Shown here: one piece after another, positions 1 through 8,053 of the stretch
How positions within the stretch are numbered: the first letter of the stretch is position 1
How the letters are laid out: every line of letters starts with the position of its first letter
NCBI GenBank assembly: GCA_029977615.1
Contig: JAPOKO010000009.1
Location: forward strand, 1-46,268
Length of the DNA stretch: 46,268 bases
Source of the DNA: a bacterium
Lineage (GTDB): Bacteria > Actinomycetota > Acidimicrobiia > Acidimicrobiales > Ilumatobacteraceae
Direction: 5' to 3'
Translations under genes and position numbers: made by a program
The notes under the pieces: generated by a model
Databases searched by the model: none
Told to the model about the DNA's origin: nothing
The model's input: only the letters and a program-made list of their open reading frames with translations

Positions 1-758
1 GCATCCATGTTGTGCTTGAGAAGCCAATGGCGCTCACTGCAGAACAATGCGATGAGTTAATTGAAATTGCCTCAAGCAAGAAGCTCATGCTGGTGGTGTA
101 TCAAAACCGCCGGTTTGACGCTGACTTTGTCGCGCTTCGCCAGATCATCCGTTCAGGCGAAATTGGCGATGTGTATCACTACGACAGTTTTGTTGGCGGA
201 TATTCACGACCATGCGATTACTGGCACTCCAACGCCGAAGTGTCTGGCGGTGCAATTTTCGATTGGGGAAGTCATTTCCTCGACCAGATTCTGAACATCA
301 TCCCTGATGATGTGGCTCATGTGAGTGGACAGAACCACAAGCGCGTGTGGACACATGCAACGAACGCCGATCATGCACATGTCACCGTTACTTTCACCAC
401 CGGCAAGCAAGCAACCTTTGTTCATTCCGATCTTGCGGCTGCTCGCAAACCAAAGTTCTATATTTTGGGCACCGAGGGAGCAATCATTGGCGATTGGGAC
501 CCTGCTGGCGAACCTGCAGTTGCCGACTTGCCTGCGATCCTCACCGTGCATCACACAGATGGCACCTCGCGAGTTGCACCGTTGCAGCCACTTGCGCCAC
601 ACGAGTTCCACCGCTCCATCGTCGAGTACATCAAGAACGGAACCCCAATGGAAGTCAACGCGCTGCAATCGCGAAATGTTGTGGCGATTATGCAAGCTGC
701 TGAGCAATCAGCTCTTCTTAACGCCATGCCTGTAGTACCCGTACTTCGGCGGTCATAA
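1..758 (+). CDS. Gfo/Idh/MocA family oxidoreductase, 5' partial
   Basis: NAD(P)-dependent sugar or inositol dehydrogenase family; the substrate cannot be told. The reading frame is open to the left edge (first full codon at 3) and enters at the conserved (V)LEKPMALT motif, which in this family follows the Rossmann domain at about residue 90-100. The first third with the GxGxxG nucleotide loop therefore lies outside the window; the GTG at 12 is not a real start. The visible part is the C-terminal beta-sheet substrate domain, with the GGAIFDWGSHFLDQI helix carrying the family Asp/His pair. A second paralogue starts 3 bases after the stop, so the two are probably co-transcribed and may act on successive steps or as a heteromer. 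Confidence 0.9.
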   Translation, partial: IHVVLEKPMALTAEQCDELIEIASSKKLMLVVYQNRRFDADFVALRQIIRSGEIGDVYHYDSFVGGYSRPCDYWHSNAEVSGGAIFDWGSHFLDQILNIIPDDVAHVSGQNHKRVWTHATNADHAHVTVTFTTGKQATFVHSDLAAARKPKFYILGTEGAIIGDWDPAGEPAVADLPAILTVHHTDGTSRVAPLQPLAPHEFHRSIVEYIKNGTPMEVNALQSRNVVAIMQAAEQSALLNAMPVVPVLRRS

Positions 759-761
759 ACA

Positions 762-1709
762 GTGGCAGTGAACTGGGGCTTTCTGGGCGCTGGTTATGTT
801 GCCAGCCGAGGGCTCGCCCCAGCCGTGCATGCATCACGCGGAGCACATTTATACGCCGTTGCTAGCCGTGATGAACAGCGGTCTGCAACTCTTGAACCAG
901 AGCGCGTTCACGCAACATATGACAGCCTTTTGGCCGATGAACGTGTTGATGCTGTGTATATCAGTTTGTCAAATAGTCAACATCGTGAATGGGTAACGAA
1001 GTCGCTAGAAGCCGGCAAGCATGTTTTGTGCGAGAAACCCCTTGGGTTAAATTCGCAGGAAACAGAAGAGATGTTTGCGATCGCATCCAGAAATGGACGA
1101 CTTCTGGTTGAAGCAGTATGGGGCAGATGGCACCCTCGTTTTGCTCGCATGGTTGAAGTGGTTTCCAGTGGTGCAATTGGAAACCTTCAACACCTTGAAA
1201 CTGCTTTCACCTTTACTTCAGAAATGACCGATAACTATCGGTTGAACCCTCTAATGGGCGGCGGTGCACTGCTCGATGTCGGGTGCTATCAAGCACACGC
1301 TTGGGTGGCGCTTGCGAACGGCGCAATTGACCTGGAAATTGAGGACCTTTCGCGAGTGATTGGGCCAACAGGCGTCGACCTCACGACTGATGTATCGGTA
1401 CGTATTGATGGTGCAATAACTGCGCACGCGGTGAGTTCGTTTGCATTGCCTAGTCAGCAGCAATTTATTGTTCAGGGTTCAAGTGGAAGTATGCGCACCG
1501 GCGTTGGCGAATCATTCACTACGTGGAACGAAGCTAGTTCCTTGTACATCAATGATGTTGTTGAAGAATTTGACGTTGCTAATGCGTTTGTAGAAATGGT
1601 GGAAAACGTCAGTTGCGTCATTGAAGGTGAAAAAGGCTGGGTGGTTCCCAGTGCGGATTCAATCCGTGTTGCACACATTCTTGATTGCATTGCACAGCAA
1701 AAGGCTTAA
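762..1709 (+). CDS. Gfo/Idh/MocA family oxidoreductase
   Basis: Complete 315-residue dehydrogenase with GTG start. N-terminal Rossmann fold with GFLGAGYVA (6-14) and the signature EKPLG (91-95), whose Lys is the family catalytic residue. A C-terminal alpha/beta domain contains GGGALLDVGCYQAHAW with the conserved Asp and His. Closest in style to the dihydrodiol/xylose dehydrogenase-like branch, but the substrate is unknown. It follows a paralogue by 3 bases and precedes an SDR enzyme by 6 bases, giving a three-gene oxidoreductase operon likely for sugar, polyol or aldehyde-alcohol conversion. Confidence 0.9.
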   Translation: MAVNWGFLGAGYVASRGLAPAVHASRGAHLYAVASRDEQRSATLEPERVHATYDSLLADERVDAVYISLSNSQHREWVTKSLEAGKHVLCEKPLGLNSQETEEMFAIASRNGRLLVEAVWGRWHPRFARMVEVVSSGAIGNLQHLETAFTFTSEMTDNYRLNPLMGGGALLDVGCYQAHAWVALANGAIDLEIEDLSRVIGPTGVDLTTDVSVRIDGAITAHAVSSFALPSQQQFIVQGSSGSMRTGVGESFTTWNEASSLYINDVVEEFDVANAFVEMVENVSCVIEGEKGWVVPSADSIRVAHILDCIAQQKA

Positions 1710-1715
1710 ACAACC

Positions 1716-2387
1716 GTGGACAATACATTTGACTTTTCTCAGAAAGTAGCCCTCGTAGCAGGCGGTACGGGTGGAATCGGTCAATTAATTGCTGCCGAAC
1801 TGAGTTCACGTGGGTGCACAGTGATCACATGTTCTCGAACTCCAAACAATGATCCCATGCATATCACTTCCGACTTACGCTCACCAGAAGAAACTCAGTC
1901 ATTAATCAAAACCCTGCTTGACCAGCATGGGTCTCTTGACATCGTTATCAATGCGGTAGGTGTGGTTGCGTTTGGAGAGATAATTTCTACATCTGTAGAC
2001 ACAGTTGAAGAATTGTTTTTGACAAACACTTTCAGCCACATTTTTCTAACGCAAGCTGCGCTTTCACACATGACAAAAGGTTCAGTGATTGTTGGAATTT
2101 CAGGAATAATTGCCGAGCAAAACCTTCCTGGCATGGCGACATACGGTGCATCAAAAGCGGCAGTTCGTTCGTTCAATGAGGCACTCAGCCGCGAAGCGCG
2201 TCGGCTAGGCATTCGCGTCATTGATGCGCGTCCGCCACACACCGAAACCGGTTTAGCTACACGGGCAATAGAGGGAGTTGCTCCGAAGTTCCCTCAAGGA
2301 CTGACTCCTGTTTCAGTTGCGCAAAGAATAGTTTTAGCAATCGCATCTGGTGAAGACGATCTACCATCAGCGGCCTTTAGCAATTAG
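1716..2387 (+). CDS. SDR family NAD(P)-dependent oxidoreductase
   Basis: Short-chain dehydrogenase/reductase, 223 residues, GTG start 6 bases after the preceding stop. The cofactor loop is AGGTGGIG (15-22). The NAG-like motif is NAVG (79-82), the catalytic Ser is in the ISG strand end (about 129), and YGASK gives Tyr143 and Lys147. After the catalytic helix comes DARPPHTETGL, the usual place for substrate and cofactor contacts. Length is slightly short for classical SDRs (about 250). Third gene of the oxidoreductase operon; substrate unknown. Confidence 0.9.
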   Translation: MDNTFDFSQKVALVAGGTGGIGQLIAAELSSRGCTVITCSRTPNNDPMHITSDLRSPEETQSLIKTLLDQHGSLDIVINAVGVVAFGEIISTSVDTVEELFLTNTFSHIFLTQAALSHMTKGSVIVGISGIIAEQNLPGMATYGASKAAVRSFNEALSREARRLGIRVIDARPPHTETGLATRAIEGVAPKFPQGLTPVSVAQRIVLAIASGEDDLPSAAFSN

Positions 2388-2390
2388 CCT
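2385..2390 (+). promoter_or_regulatory. Putative -10 element (leaderless start)
   Basis: TAGCCT lies 6 bases before the ATG at 2397 and overlaps the SDR stop codon. No Shine-Dalgarno is visible. This matches the TANNNT/leaderless arrangement repeated through the window, and would give the membrane protein its own promoter. Confidence 0.4.
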
Positions 2391-2396
2391 TAATAC

Positions 2397-2876
2397 ATGG
2401 AAGTTTTGCAACGTAATTTACGCACACTTTTAGTAATTCACCTTGCTTCAACATTGTTTATGGTTGGACTGATTTGGACCATTCACTACGTCCACTACCC
2501 ATTATTCTCTTACGTTGGCGAGCAAACCTACGTCAGCTTTCAGGCTGCACACGTAGAGCGAATTGGAAAACTGTTGTTTGTTCCCTGGCTAACCGAAGGA
2601 ATCACATTGATCGGAATTCTTGCTCTCGCCTACCTTGGTGGACACAGAGTGATGCGAGTTCCGACAGCAATAAATGGTGCAGCAATGGCTGTAGTTCTTG
2701 TGATTAGCGGATTTTGGTCAGCGCCAGCACACGCAAAACTTGCAGATGGTTTTGACAAATCTGTTCACGATCAATTGATGACCGTGAACCTCATTCGCAC
2801 TCTTGCATGGACTGTGTGCGGTATTTGCGCAATATGGATGGTGCTATTTAACTCTGCGGATAATGAGCTTTCGTAG
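2397..2876 (+). CDS. Conserved hypothetical integral membrane protein
   Basis: 159 residues with four predicted membrane helices (about 10-30, 58-78, 85-105, 130-152). The pattern LIWTIHYVHYPLF in helix 1 followed by a short loop with YVSFQAAHVERIG resembles uncharacterised actinobacterial and proteobacterial membrane proteins with conserved HYPLF and H-x-x-R residues. No enzymatic motif is recognised and no function can be assigned. Its last 33 bases overlap the 3' end of the convergent P-type ATPase gene. Confidence 0.75.
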   Translation: MEVLQRNLRTLLVIHLASTLFMVGLIWTIHYVHYPLFSYVGEQTYVSFQAAHVERIGKLLFVPWLTEGITLIGILALAYLGGHRVMRVPTAINGAAMAVVLVISGFWSAPAHAKLADGFDKSVHDQLMTVNLIRTLAWTVCGICAIWMVLFNSADNELS

Positions 2877-5618
2877 TTCTTCAAAGAAAATAATGCTTGA
2901 AGCCACAACCACGCACAATCCCCACTGCACAAGTGAAATTGATGTGGTATCGAATAACCGCTGCATTGGACCCCAGTGCGTTACACCTATTTGAAGGGTG
3001 ATCACTGCGCCGAGCGCCGACCATAGGTAACGGTTGCCAAGAGTTTCTTGGCGAAACACCGAATGTCTGTCGTTACGGACGTTGAGAATATTGAAGAACT
3101 GAAATAGCACAAATGTATTGAAAGCCATTGTTCCAGCCACCGTTGCCACACCAGCGGCAGCATCATCACCAGGAGCAAATACCAGCACTAAAAGAGTTCC
3201 TGCTGCCATGACCAACGATGCGAATAGCACTGCCACCCACCTGTCGCGGGTAAGTATGCGCTCTTCCTTTGGTCGCGGACTGCGCTGCATAACGTCTGAG
3301 TCGGGTCGATCCAGACCAAGCGCCATTGCTGGGGGACCATCCATGATCATGTTCACCCATAGCACTGCAATCGCAGCAAACGGTTTACCGCCAGCAATAC
3401 CAGTGATGGATGTTGCAAGAAACAGAATGGCAAAACCCAGCGTGGTGCTTAATTGAAAACGGACGAACTTCACGATGTTGTCGTAAATTGCCCGACCCTG
3501 CTTTACAGCACCAACGATTGTGGCAAAGTTGTCATCGGTCAGCACCATTGTTGCTGCTTCTTTGGTGACTTCAGTTCCAGTAATTCCCATTGCCACGCCG
3601 ATATCAGACTTCTTCAACGCTGGCGCGTCGTTTACTCCGTCACCAGTCATTGCCACAATGTGACCTTTGCGTTGTAGTGCAGTCACTAAACGGATTTTGT
3701 GTTCTGGAGCAACGCGAGCAAACACCGACACGCTTTCTATGCGAGCGTCGAGTTCCTCATCGCTCACTGTGTCAATCTCTGTTCCAGTCATCGCAACTGA
3801 ACTACCTTCAATCAATCCAAGTTCACGGCCAATAGACGATGCAGTAGAAGCGTGATCCCCGGTAATCATTTTGACGGCAATGCCTGCTTGCTTTGCTTCA
3901 GCAATTGCCAATTTTGCTTCAGGTCGTGGTGGATCAACAATGCCCACCAAAGCAAGAAGAACGAGGTCATTTGCCAAGTCAACAAGTGGCATTTCGCTTG
4001 ACTCAAATTCACTCCACGCTTCAATTGTGAGGTCTCGCTGAGCAATTGCAATTACTCGCATTCCTTCATCGGCCAATCGATTGTTGTGAGCAAGAAGCAG
4101 AGCATGATTTTCTTGCATGGTTAGGGCCGTACCTCCCTTGCCAATCACTGTTGATGAGCGGTCAAGAATTACGTCTGGAGCACCCTTAACAAACATGCGA
4201 ATCACTTCGGCACCGCTTGTCGTTGCAATGCGATGGAACGTGACCATGAATTTCAGAGATGAATCAAAAGGAACTTCTGCAATACGCCTGTGACTTGCTC
4301 GAACTCCTTCTACGTTGATGCCACCCTTCATGGCCAACACGACAAGAGCTCCCTCGGTTGGGTCGCCCACGAGACTCCATTCGCCATCCAACTCGTGGAT
4401 AACTGCATCACTGCACAACGCCATTCCGGTGAGGGCATTTTCAAGAGCAAAAGGTGCGTCAATTGCTACTTCAGAGATTTCACCGTCTGGAGAGTACCCC
4501 TCGCCAGTCACTGTGCGTTCAACTCCTTCTGACACCAAACGTCGCGCTGTCATTTCATTCAGCGTCAGAGTTCCTGTCTTGTCTGAACAGATCACGCTTG
4601 TACAACCAAGTGTTTCAACACTCGCGAGTCGCTTAACAATCGCATTCTTGCGCGCCATAGTTGACACACCGATGGCAAGAGTCACAGCCGTTACTGCCGG
4701 CAAACCTTCTGGAATGGTGGCAACAGCAAGCGCTACTGCCATATTCAGTACTGATGCGAGATCGTCACCTCGCCATAAACCAATTGCCACGACGGCAGCA
4801 ACAATCAGTCCAGACAGCTTTGCAAGGCTATGAGCAAGACCTTCAAGTTGCTTCTGCAACGGCGACTGATCCGTTTCTGTGGAGCGCAGTAAACCAGCGA
4901 TCCGTCCAATTTCTGTGGACATACCGGTTGCTGTAACGACAAGTTCGGCGCGACCACGCGTAACCGTTGTGTTCATATATGCCATACAGGTGCGATCGCC
5001 AATGGTTACATCAGGACGTGCAACTGCTTCAGTCCACTTTGAAGCAGGTTGGCTCTCACCCGTAAGTGCAGATTCATCAATTTCAAGATTTATCGCAATA
5101 GTTAGTCGACCGTCTGCTGGAACGCGATCTCCGGCTTCTACAAGCACTACATCGCCAGGCACCACATCACCCGACGGCACAGAAACGACTTTTCCTTCTC
5201 GGCGAATGCGCGTATTTGATGCGAGCATTTTCTTTAATGCATTGAGCGATGCATCCGCACGTTGCTCCTGGACAAAACCAATAATCGAATTCAGTAGCAC
5301 TACCACCAGAACAACAAGTGGTGTCTTCAATTCCCGAGAAACGACATAACTGAGTACTGCAGCACCCAAAAGAATGAGAATTAAGACGTCACGAAACTGA
5401 TCAAGAAATCTCAATATCGCTGGGCGACGCTTTGACTCAGCTAATTGGTTAGAGCCGAATTGACCACGGCGCTTTTCCACTTCGGACAAAGCCAGGCCTT
5501 GACTTAGATCGACAGCAAGTGACGCGGCCACTTCAGCGGACGAAAGTACATGCGCCGGAATAGACGTGGTGGCTAGATTGAGGGCGCCATCAACTGGATT
5601 AGCAACAAACTGAGACAT
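2844..5618 (-). CDS. SPCA-like cation-translocating P-type ATPase, probable Mn2+ (or Ca2+/Mn2+) exporter
   Basis: 924-residue P2A ATPase of the inner membrane. In order: cation ATPase N-terminus (about 20-90), actuator domain with TGES (186-189), membrane helix 4 ion motif PEGLP (303-307), phosphorylation motif DKTGTLT with Asp346, nucleotide domain with KGAPD, hinge TGDGVNDAPALKKSDIGVAMG, and six C-terminal helices. Helix 6 reads WVNMIMDGPPAMALG, closer to yeast PMR1/SPCA (MDGPPAQSLG) than to SERCA. Met replaces the Gln that affects Mn2+ transport in PMR1. A yybP-ykoY Mn2+ riboswitch immediately upstream argues strongly for Mn2+ efflux. The ribosome site GAAGGAG precedes the ATG by 6 bases and is sequestered by a hairpin. 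TerC lies just upstream on the same strand. Confidence 0.93.
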   Translation of the reverse strand: MSQFVANPVDGALNLATTSIPAHVLSSAEVAASLAVDLSQGLALSEVEKRRGQFGSNQLAESKRRPAILRFLDQFRDVLILILLGAAVLSYVVSRELKTPLVVLVVVLLNSIIGFVQEQRADASLNALKKMLASNTRIRREGKVVSVPSGDVVPGDVVLVEAGDRVPADGRLTIAINLEIDESALTGESQPASKWTEAVARPDVTIGDRTCMAYMNTTVTRGRAELVVTATGMSTEIGRIAGLLRSTETDQSPLQKQLEGLAHSLAKLSGLIVAAVVAIGLWRGDDLASVLNMAVALAVATIPEGLPAVTAVTLAIGVSTMARKNAIVKRLASVETLGCTSVICSDKTGTLTLNEMTARRLVSEGVERTVTGEGYSPDGEISEVAIDAPFALENALTGMALCSDAVIHELDGEWSLVGDPTEGALVVLAMKGGINVEGVRASHRRIAEVPFDSSLKFMVTFHRIATTSGAEVIRMFVKGAPDVILDRSSTVIGKGGTALTMQENHALLLAHNNRLADEGMRVIAIAQRDLTIEAWSEFESSEMPLVDLANDLVLLALVGIVDPPRPEAKLAIAEAKQAGIAVKMITGDHASTASSIGRELGLIEGSSVAMTGTEIDTVSDEELDARIESVSVFARVAPEHKIRLVTALQRKGHIVAMTGDGVNDAPALKKSDIGVAMGITGTEVTKEAATMVLTDDNFATIVGAVKQGRAIYDNIVKFVRFQLSTTLGFAILFLATSITGIAGGKPFAAIAVLWVNMIMDGPPAMALGLDRPDSDVMQRSPRPKEERILTRDRWVAVLFASLVMAAGTLLVLVFAPGDDAAAGVATVAGTMAFNTFVLFQFFNILNVRNDRHSVFRQETLGNRYLWSALGAVITLQIGVTHWGPMQRLFDTTSISLVQWGLCVVVASSIIFFEELRKLIIRRVK

Positions 5619-5624
5619 AGGACT

Positions 5625-5654
5625 CCTTCGGAATAATCGCTTAATTTCCGAAGG
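5625..5654 (-). promoter_or_regulatory. Shine-Dalgarno-sequestering hairpin (riboswitch expression platform)
   Basis: On the minus strand CCTTCGGAA (5654-5646) and TTCCGAAGG (5633-5625) are perfect 9-bp complements with a 12-base loop. The 3' arm contains the AAGG of the ATPase ribosome site. The 5' arm reuses CCTTC, which also closes stem P1 of the riboswitch aptamer, so the two structures exclude each other. This predicts a translational ON switch. Confidence 0.75.
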
Positions 5655-5735
5655 TCTCTCCCTTTCAATCGGGCCGGGTGTTAACCGTATTGACGACCTC
5701 GATTCGCAGGCGAACCTGCGGGGATACTCCCCTTC
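5650..5735 (-). promoter_or_regulatory. yybP-ykoY manganese riboswitch
   Basis: Read on the minus strand, the leader has the class hallmarks. P1 is GAAGG/CCTTC (5735-5731 with 5654-5650), followed at once by the conserved GGGGAGTA box. P2 is a CGCAGG-TTCG-CCTGCG hairpin, then come a GTCGTCAATACGG segment, a CCCGGCCC segment and the closing GAGACC. This RNA class binds Mn2+ and is known upstream of TerC-family and P-type ATPase genes. Here it sits between terC and the ATPase and should switch on ATPase translation when Mn2+ is high. Confidence 0.85.
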
Positions 5736-5746
5736 TTGCTCACAGC

Positions 5747-6496
5747 CTACTCGGTGGGGCGCATCTTTTCATACAGGTGAACAGGTTGTGACTTAATTTT
5801 TCGACGAGCGCCGATGTTGAGAAGTTCAACGAGAACCGAGAAAGCCATACTTGCGTAGACATAACCCTTTGGAATCTTTTGCCCAAAACCCTCTGCAATG
5901 AGCGTCATACCTATTAAGAGCAGGAATGCCAATGCCAACACCTTTACCGATGGGTGATTGTTGACAAAACGATAAATCGGACCAGATGCAACCAACATCA
6001 CAATTACGGAAGTGACAATTGCGATCACCATTACAGGAACATAGGTGGTCATTCCCACTGCAGTAATGACTGAGTCAATTGAAAACACGAGATCAAGAAT
6101 CATGACTTGTGCAATAACTGCTGCAAATGTTGGCGCAACACGCGAAGAGGCGTGATCGGCTTCACCCTCTAACTTGTGGTGAATTTCTTTTGTCGCTTTA
6201 AAGATGAGAAAGAGTCCACCCGCTAACAAAATGAGCTCCTTGCCGCTAAAACCCAAGTCACCGATTGAAAAAAGCTCGGTCTTCAGCGTGACGATCCAAC
6301 CGACCGCAAGCAACAGAACAAGACGCATGCCACCCGCGACAAGCAATCCTGTGCGACGCGCACGATCTTGCTGATCCGCAGGAAGCTTTGAGGCAAGAAT
6401 TGAAATGAAAATGACGTTGTCTACGCCTAAAACAATTTCAAGAGTTAAAAGCGCTGCGAGTGCCGTCCAAGCGGCTGGATCTGATAACCAATTCAC
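5747..6496 (-). CDS. TerC/Alx family integral membrane protein, probable Mn2+ efflux
   Basis: 249 residues, GTG start, about seven membrane helices. The N-terminal helix has EIVLGVDNVIFISI and the fourth has LDLVFSIDSVITAVGM. The paired acidic residues in these repeats are the TerC hallmark and probable metal ligands. TerC proteins (E. coli Alx, B. subtilis MeeF/MeeY) are linked to Mn2+ efflux and metalation of exported proteins. The Mn2+ riboswitch and Mn/Ca ATPase directly downstream support that role over tellurite resistance. Start chosen because TATTGT lies 7 bases before the GTG. A C-terminal cytoplasmic tail is short, so the CBS/CorC extension is absent. Confidence 0.9.
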   Translation of the reverse strand: MNWLSDPAAWTALAALLTLEIVLGVDNVIFISILASKLPADQQDRARRTGLLVAGGMRLVLLLAVGWIVTLKTELFSIGDLGFSGKELILLAGGLFLIFKATKEIHHKLEGEADHASSRVAPTFAAVIAQVMILDLVFSIDSVITAVGMTTYVPVMVIAIVTSVIVMLVASGPIYRFVNNHPSVKVLALAFLLLIGMTLIAEGFGQKIPKGYVYASMAFSVLVELLNIGARRKIKSQPVHLYEKMRPTE

Positions 6497-6503
6497 GAAG
6501 AAA

Positions 6504-6509
6504 ACAATA
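6504..6509 (-). promoter_or_regulatory. Putative -10 element of terC (leaderless)
   Basis: TATTGT on the minus strand ends 7 bases before the GTG of the TerC gene; no ribosome binding site is present. Fits the leaderless pattern of the window. Confidence 0.4.
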
Positions 6510-6520
6510 CTTGATTTGAG

Positions 6521-6859
6521 CTAGTGAATACTTCGCCATTCCTCTTCTGACCAATGCTTTCGTAACTCCTCGGTAACAAAGTCCGTCACCCATCTGACTG
6601 TGTCAATCCAAGGAAAATCCTGAGACATCACTTCAGTAAACGCCATGCCCTGCAAAAGCAAAACCGCATCGTCGATGCCGAGCATGACACCTTCGTCTTC
6701 TCCCGGTGCCATGAGTCGTGACTCTAAGTCCAGAATCTTTTCAGAACTCCACCCATACGTTCCTTCGCCTTCAAATAGTTGGTCAAGCATGATTCCAAGA
6801 ATTTGGGATAACGCCAGGACAGCATCGTGCTCTAACAGCACCAACCGGGGCTCTTTCAT
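6521..6859 (-). CDS. Hypothetical acidic protein
   Basis: 112 residues from the ATG at 6859, which has GGAGGAG 13 bases upstream. The frame is open to 6904, so a longer N-terminus is possible. The sequence is acidic and mostly helical, with motifs such as EGEGTYGWSSEKI, GIDDAVLLLQGM and a C-terminal EELRKHWSEEEWRS. There is no signal peptide, membrane helix or known domain. It sits 24 bases upstream of terC on the same strand, and divergent to a small membrane-anchored coiled-coil protein. Function unknown. Confidence 0.6.
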   Translation of the reverse strand: MKEPRLVLLEHDAVLALSQILGIMLDQLFEGEGTYGWSSEKILDLESRLMAPGEDEGVMLGIDDAVLLLQGMAFTEVMSQDFPWIDTVRWVTDFVTEELRKHWSEEEWRSIH

Positions 6860-6888
6860 GAAGCAATTCTTGCTCCTCCGCACATCAC

Positions 6889-6918
6889 TTGACAGCCAAA
6901 GCACCTCTTATGTAACAA
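6889..6918 (+). promoter_or_regulatory. Candidate sigma-70 type promoter
   Basis: TTGACA at 6889-6894 and TAACAA at 6913-6918 with an 18-base spacer, about 60 bases before the small coiled-coil gene at 6987. The -35 is perfect, the -10 weak. Confidence 0.35.
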
Positions 6919-6986
6919 TTTGGCAGTCAACTCTGGTTGTCCTCGCACACATGTGCCACATGAACCCAATCACATTAGGAACTCTC

Positions 6987-7280
6987 ATGGACAACGAATT
7001 TCTCGATCAGGTCGACGAGGACCTCAATGACAGCTCACATGAACCAGCCACAAGGGGTGATGTTCGAAATCTCGCACTTCGGGTTGAGCTCCGATTTACA
7101 AAACTTGAGTCATCTTTTGACCAACGATTTATGGCAATTGAAAACCGATTTACAACATTTGATTCGTCAATCAAAGAATATGTGTACAAACTCGGATGGA
7201 AGTTCTTTGGAGCCACGATAGGCACGATGGGCGCCATGTTCACCGTTTTTGGAATATTCATCAACTCATCAATGAAGTAA
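6987..7280 (+). CDS. Small coiled-coil protein with C-terminal membrane anchor
   Basis: 97 residues from the ATG at 6987, which has AGGA 6 bases upstream; an open frame extends further left but the upstream part has no coding character. Residues 1-25 are acidic (DNEFLDQVDEDLND). Residues 28-68 form amphipathic heptads with a repeated RF-x-x-(I/F)E-x-x-F pattern, and 70-92 are a hydrophobic helix (FFGATIGTMGAMFTVFGIFI). The layout resembles DUF1640/XhlA-like small membrane-tethered coiled coils, whose function is unknown. The stop abuts the thioredoxin stop on the other strand. Confidence 0.65.
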   Translation: MDNEFLDQVDEDLNDSSHEPATRGDVRNLALRVELRFTKLESSFDQRFMAIENRFTTFDSSIKEYVYKLGWKFFGATIGTMGAMFTVFGIFINSSMK

Positions 7281-7658
7281 TCACTCGTTGTTGTTTGCAG
7301 CCTCTGCTTCAGCAATCTGCTTACGAACATCGTCCATATCAACCTTGCGAATTGCATCAATCAACTGATCAAGCGAAGCGGCAGGCATTGCACCTGGCTG
7401 GCTAAACAACATCACGCCATCACGAAACGCCATGATGGTTGGAATTGACTGAATGCCCATTCCACCTGCGAGTTCCTGATTATTTTCCGTGTCCACTTTT
7501 GCAAATCGAATATCAGAGTTTGCTTCAGCGGCCTTTTCAAAAATAGGACCAAACATTTTGCATGGCCCACACCATTCGGCCCAGAAATCCACCAACGTAA
7601 TTCCGTCTGCCATCACCGTTTCTTCAAATGTTTCAATTGTGAGATTGATGGTTGACAT
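7281..7658 (-). CDS. Thioredoxin
   Basis: 125 residues, cytoplasmic, no signal peptide. Active site WCGPC (Cys30, Cys33) and cis-proline loop SIPT are intact. A C-terminal tail of about 20 residues is rich in Ala/Glu/Asn and lies beyond the fold. An AGGATGAGG ribosome site precedes the ATG. It is the last gene of a four-gene redox operon (DinB-like, haem-binding protein, rhodanese lipoprotein, thioredoxin) and could supply electrons to the thioredoxin-type arsenate reductase elsewhere in the window (inference). Confidence 0.93.
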   Translation of the reverse strand: MSTINLTIETFEETVMADGITLVDFWAEWCGPCKMFGPIFEKAAEANSDIRFAKVDTENNQELAGGMGIQSIPTIMAFRDGVMLFSQPGAMPAASLDQLIDAIRKVDMDDVRKQIAEAEAANNNE

Positions 7659-7690
7659 ACCTCATCCTGTTCCGTCGATTGTGGGTGGTA

Positions 7691-8053
7691 CTAGCCGCTA
7701 ACTACAGAAAGGCCCGTTTTATTGGCCGCATTTTCTAGCGTCTGAAGGTCAACAATATCTAGAAAACCGTTGTCCTTCAGAATTGAAGCAGCAACCCCAG
7801 ATCGACGCCCACTTCGGCAATACACGATGTACGCCTTTGACGGATCCAATTTTGAGTATTCGTCTTCAAAAACACCACCTTCAAGATCCAAATTAATAGC
7901 GCCTTCAACATGGCCTTCTGCAAATTCGGCAGGTGTTCGCACATCAATAATCACGGAGTCAGCTTTCACATCCACATCACTGGTGCTTGAAACGCTACTG
8001 CATGCAACCATTGTCACTGATGCCACAGCTCCTATCAGCATTTTCTTAATCAT
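7691..8053 (-). CDS. Rhodanese-domain lipoprotein
   Basis: 120 residues. The N-terminus MIKKMLIGAVASVTMVAC is a lipoprotein signal with the lipobox Cys at 18, so the protein should be anchored outside the cytoplasmic membrane. Residues 34-115 are a single rhodanese fold with IDVRTPAEFAEGHVEGAIN and the active loop CRSGRR (Cys79). An exported single-domain rhodanese probably handles sulfane sulfur or acts as a thiol relay. Its start overlaps the stop of the upstream haem-binding gene by 8 bases, showing translational coupling. Confidence 0.9.
   Translation of the reverse strand: MIKKMLIGAVASVTMVACSSVSSTSDVDVKADSVIIDVRTPAEFAEGHVEGAINLDLEGGVFEDEYSKLDPSKAYIVYCRSGRRSGVAASILKDNGFLDIVDLQTLENAANKTGLSVVSG

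Noticed and set aside
5747..6496. Tellurite resistance protein
   Set aside because: The TerC name is historical; the Mn2+ riboswitch and pump beside it point to manganese.
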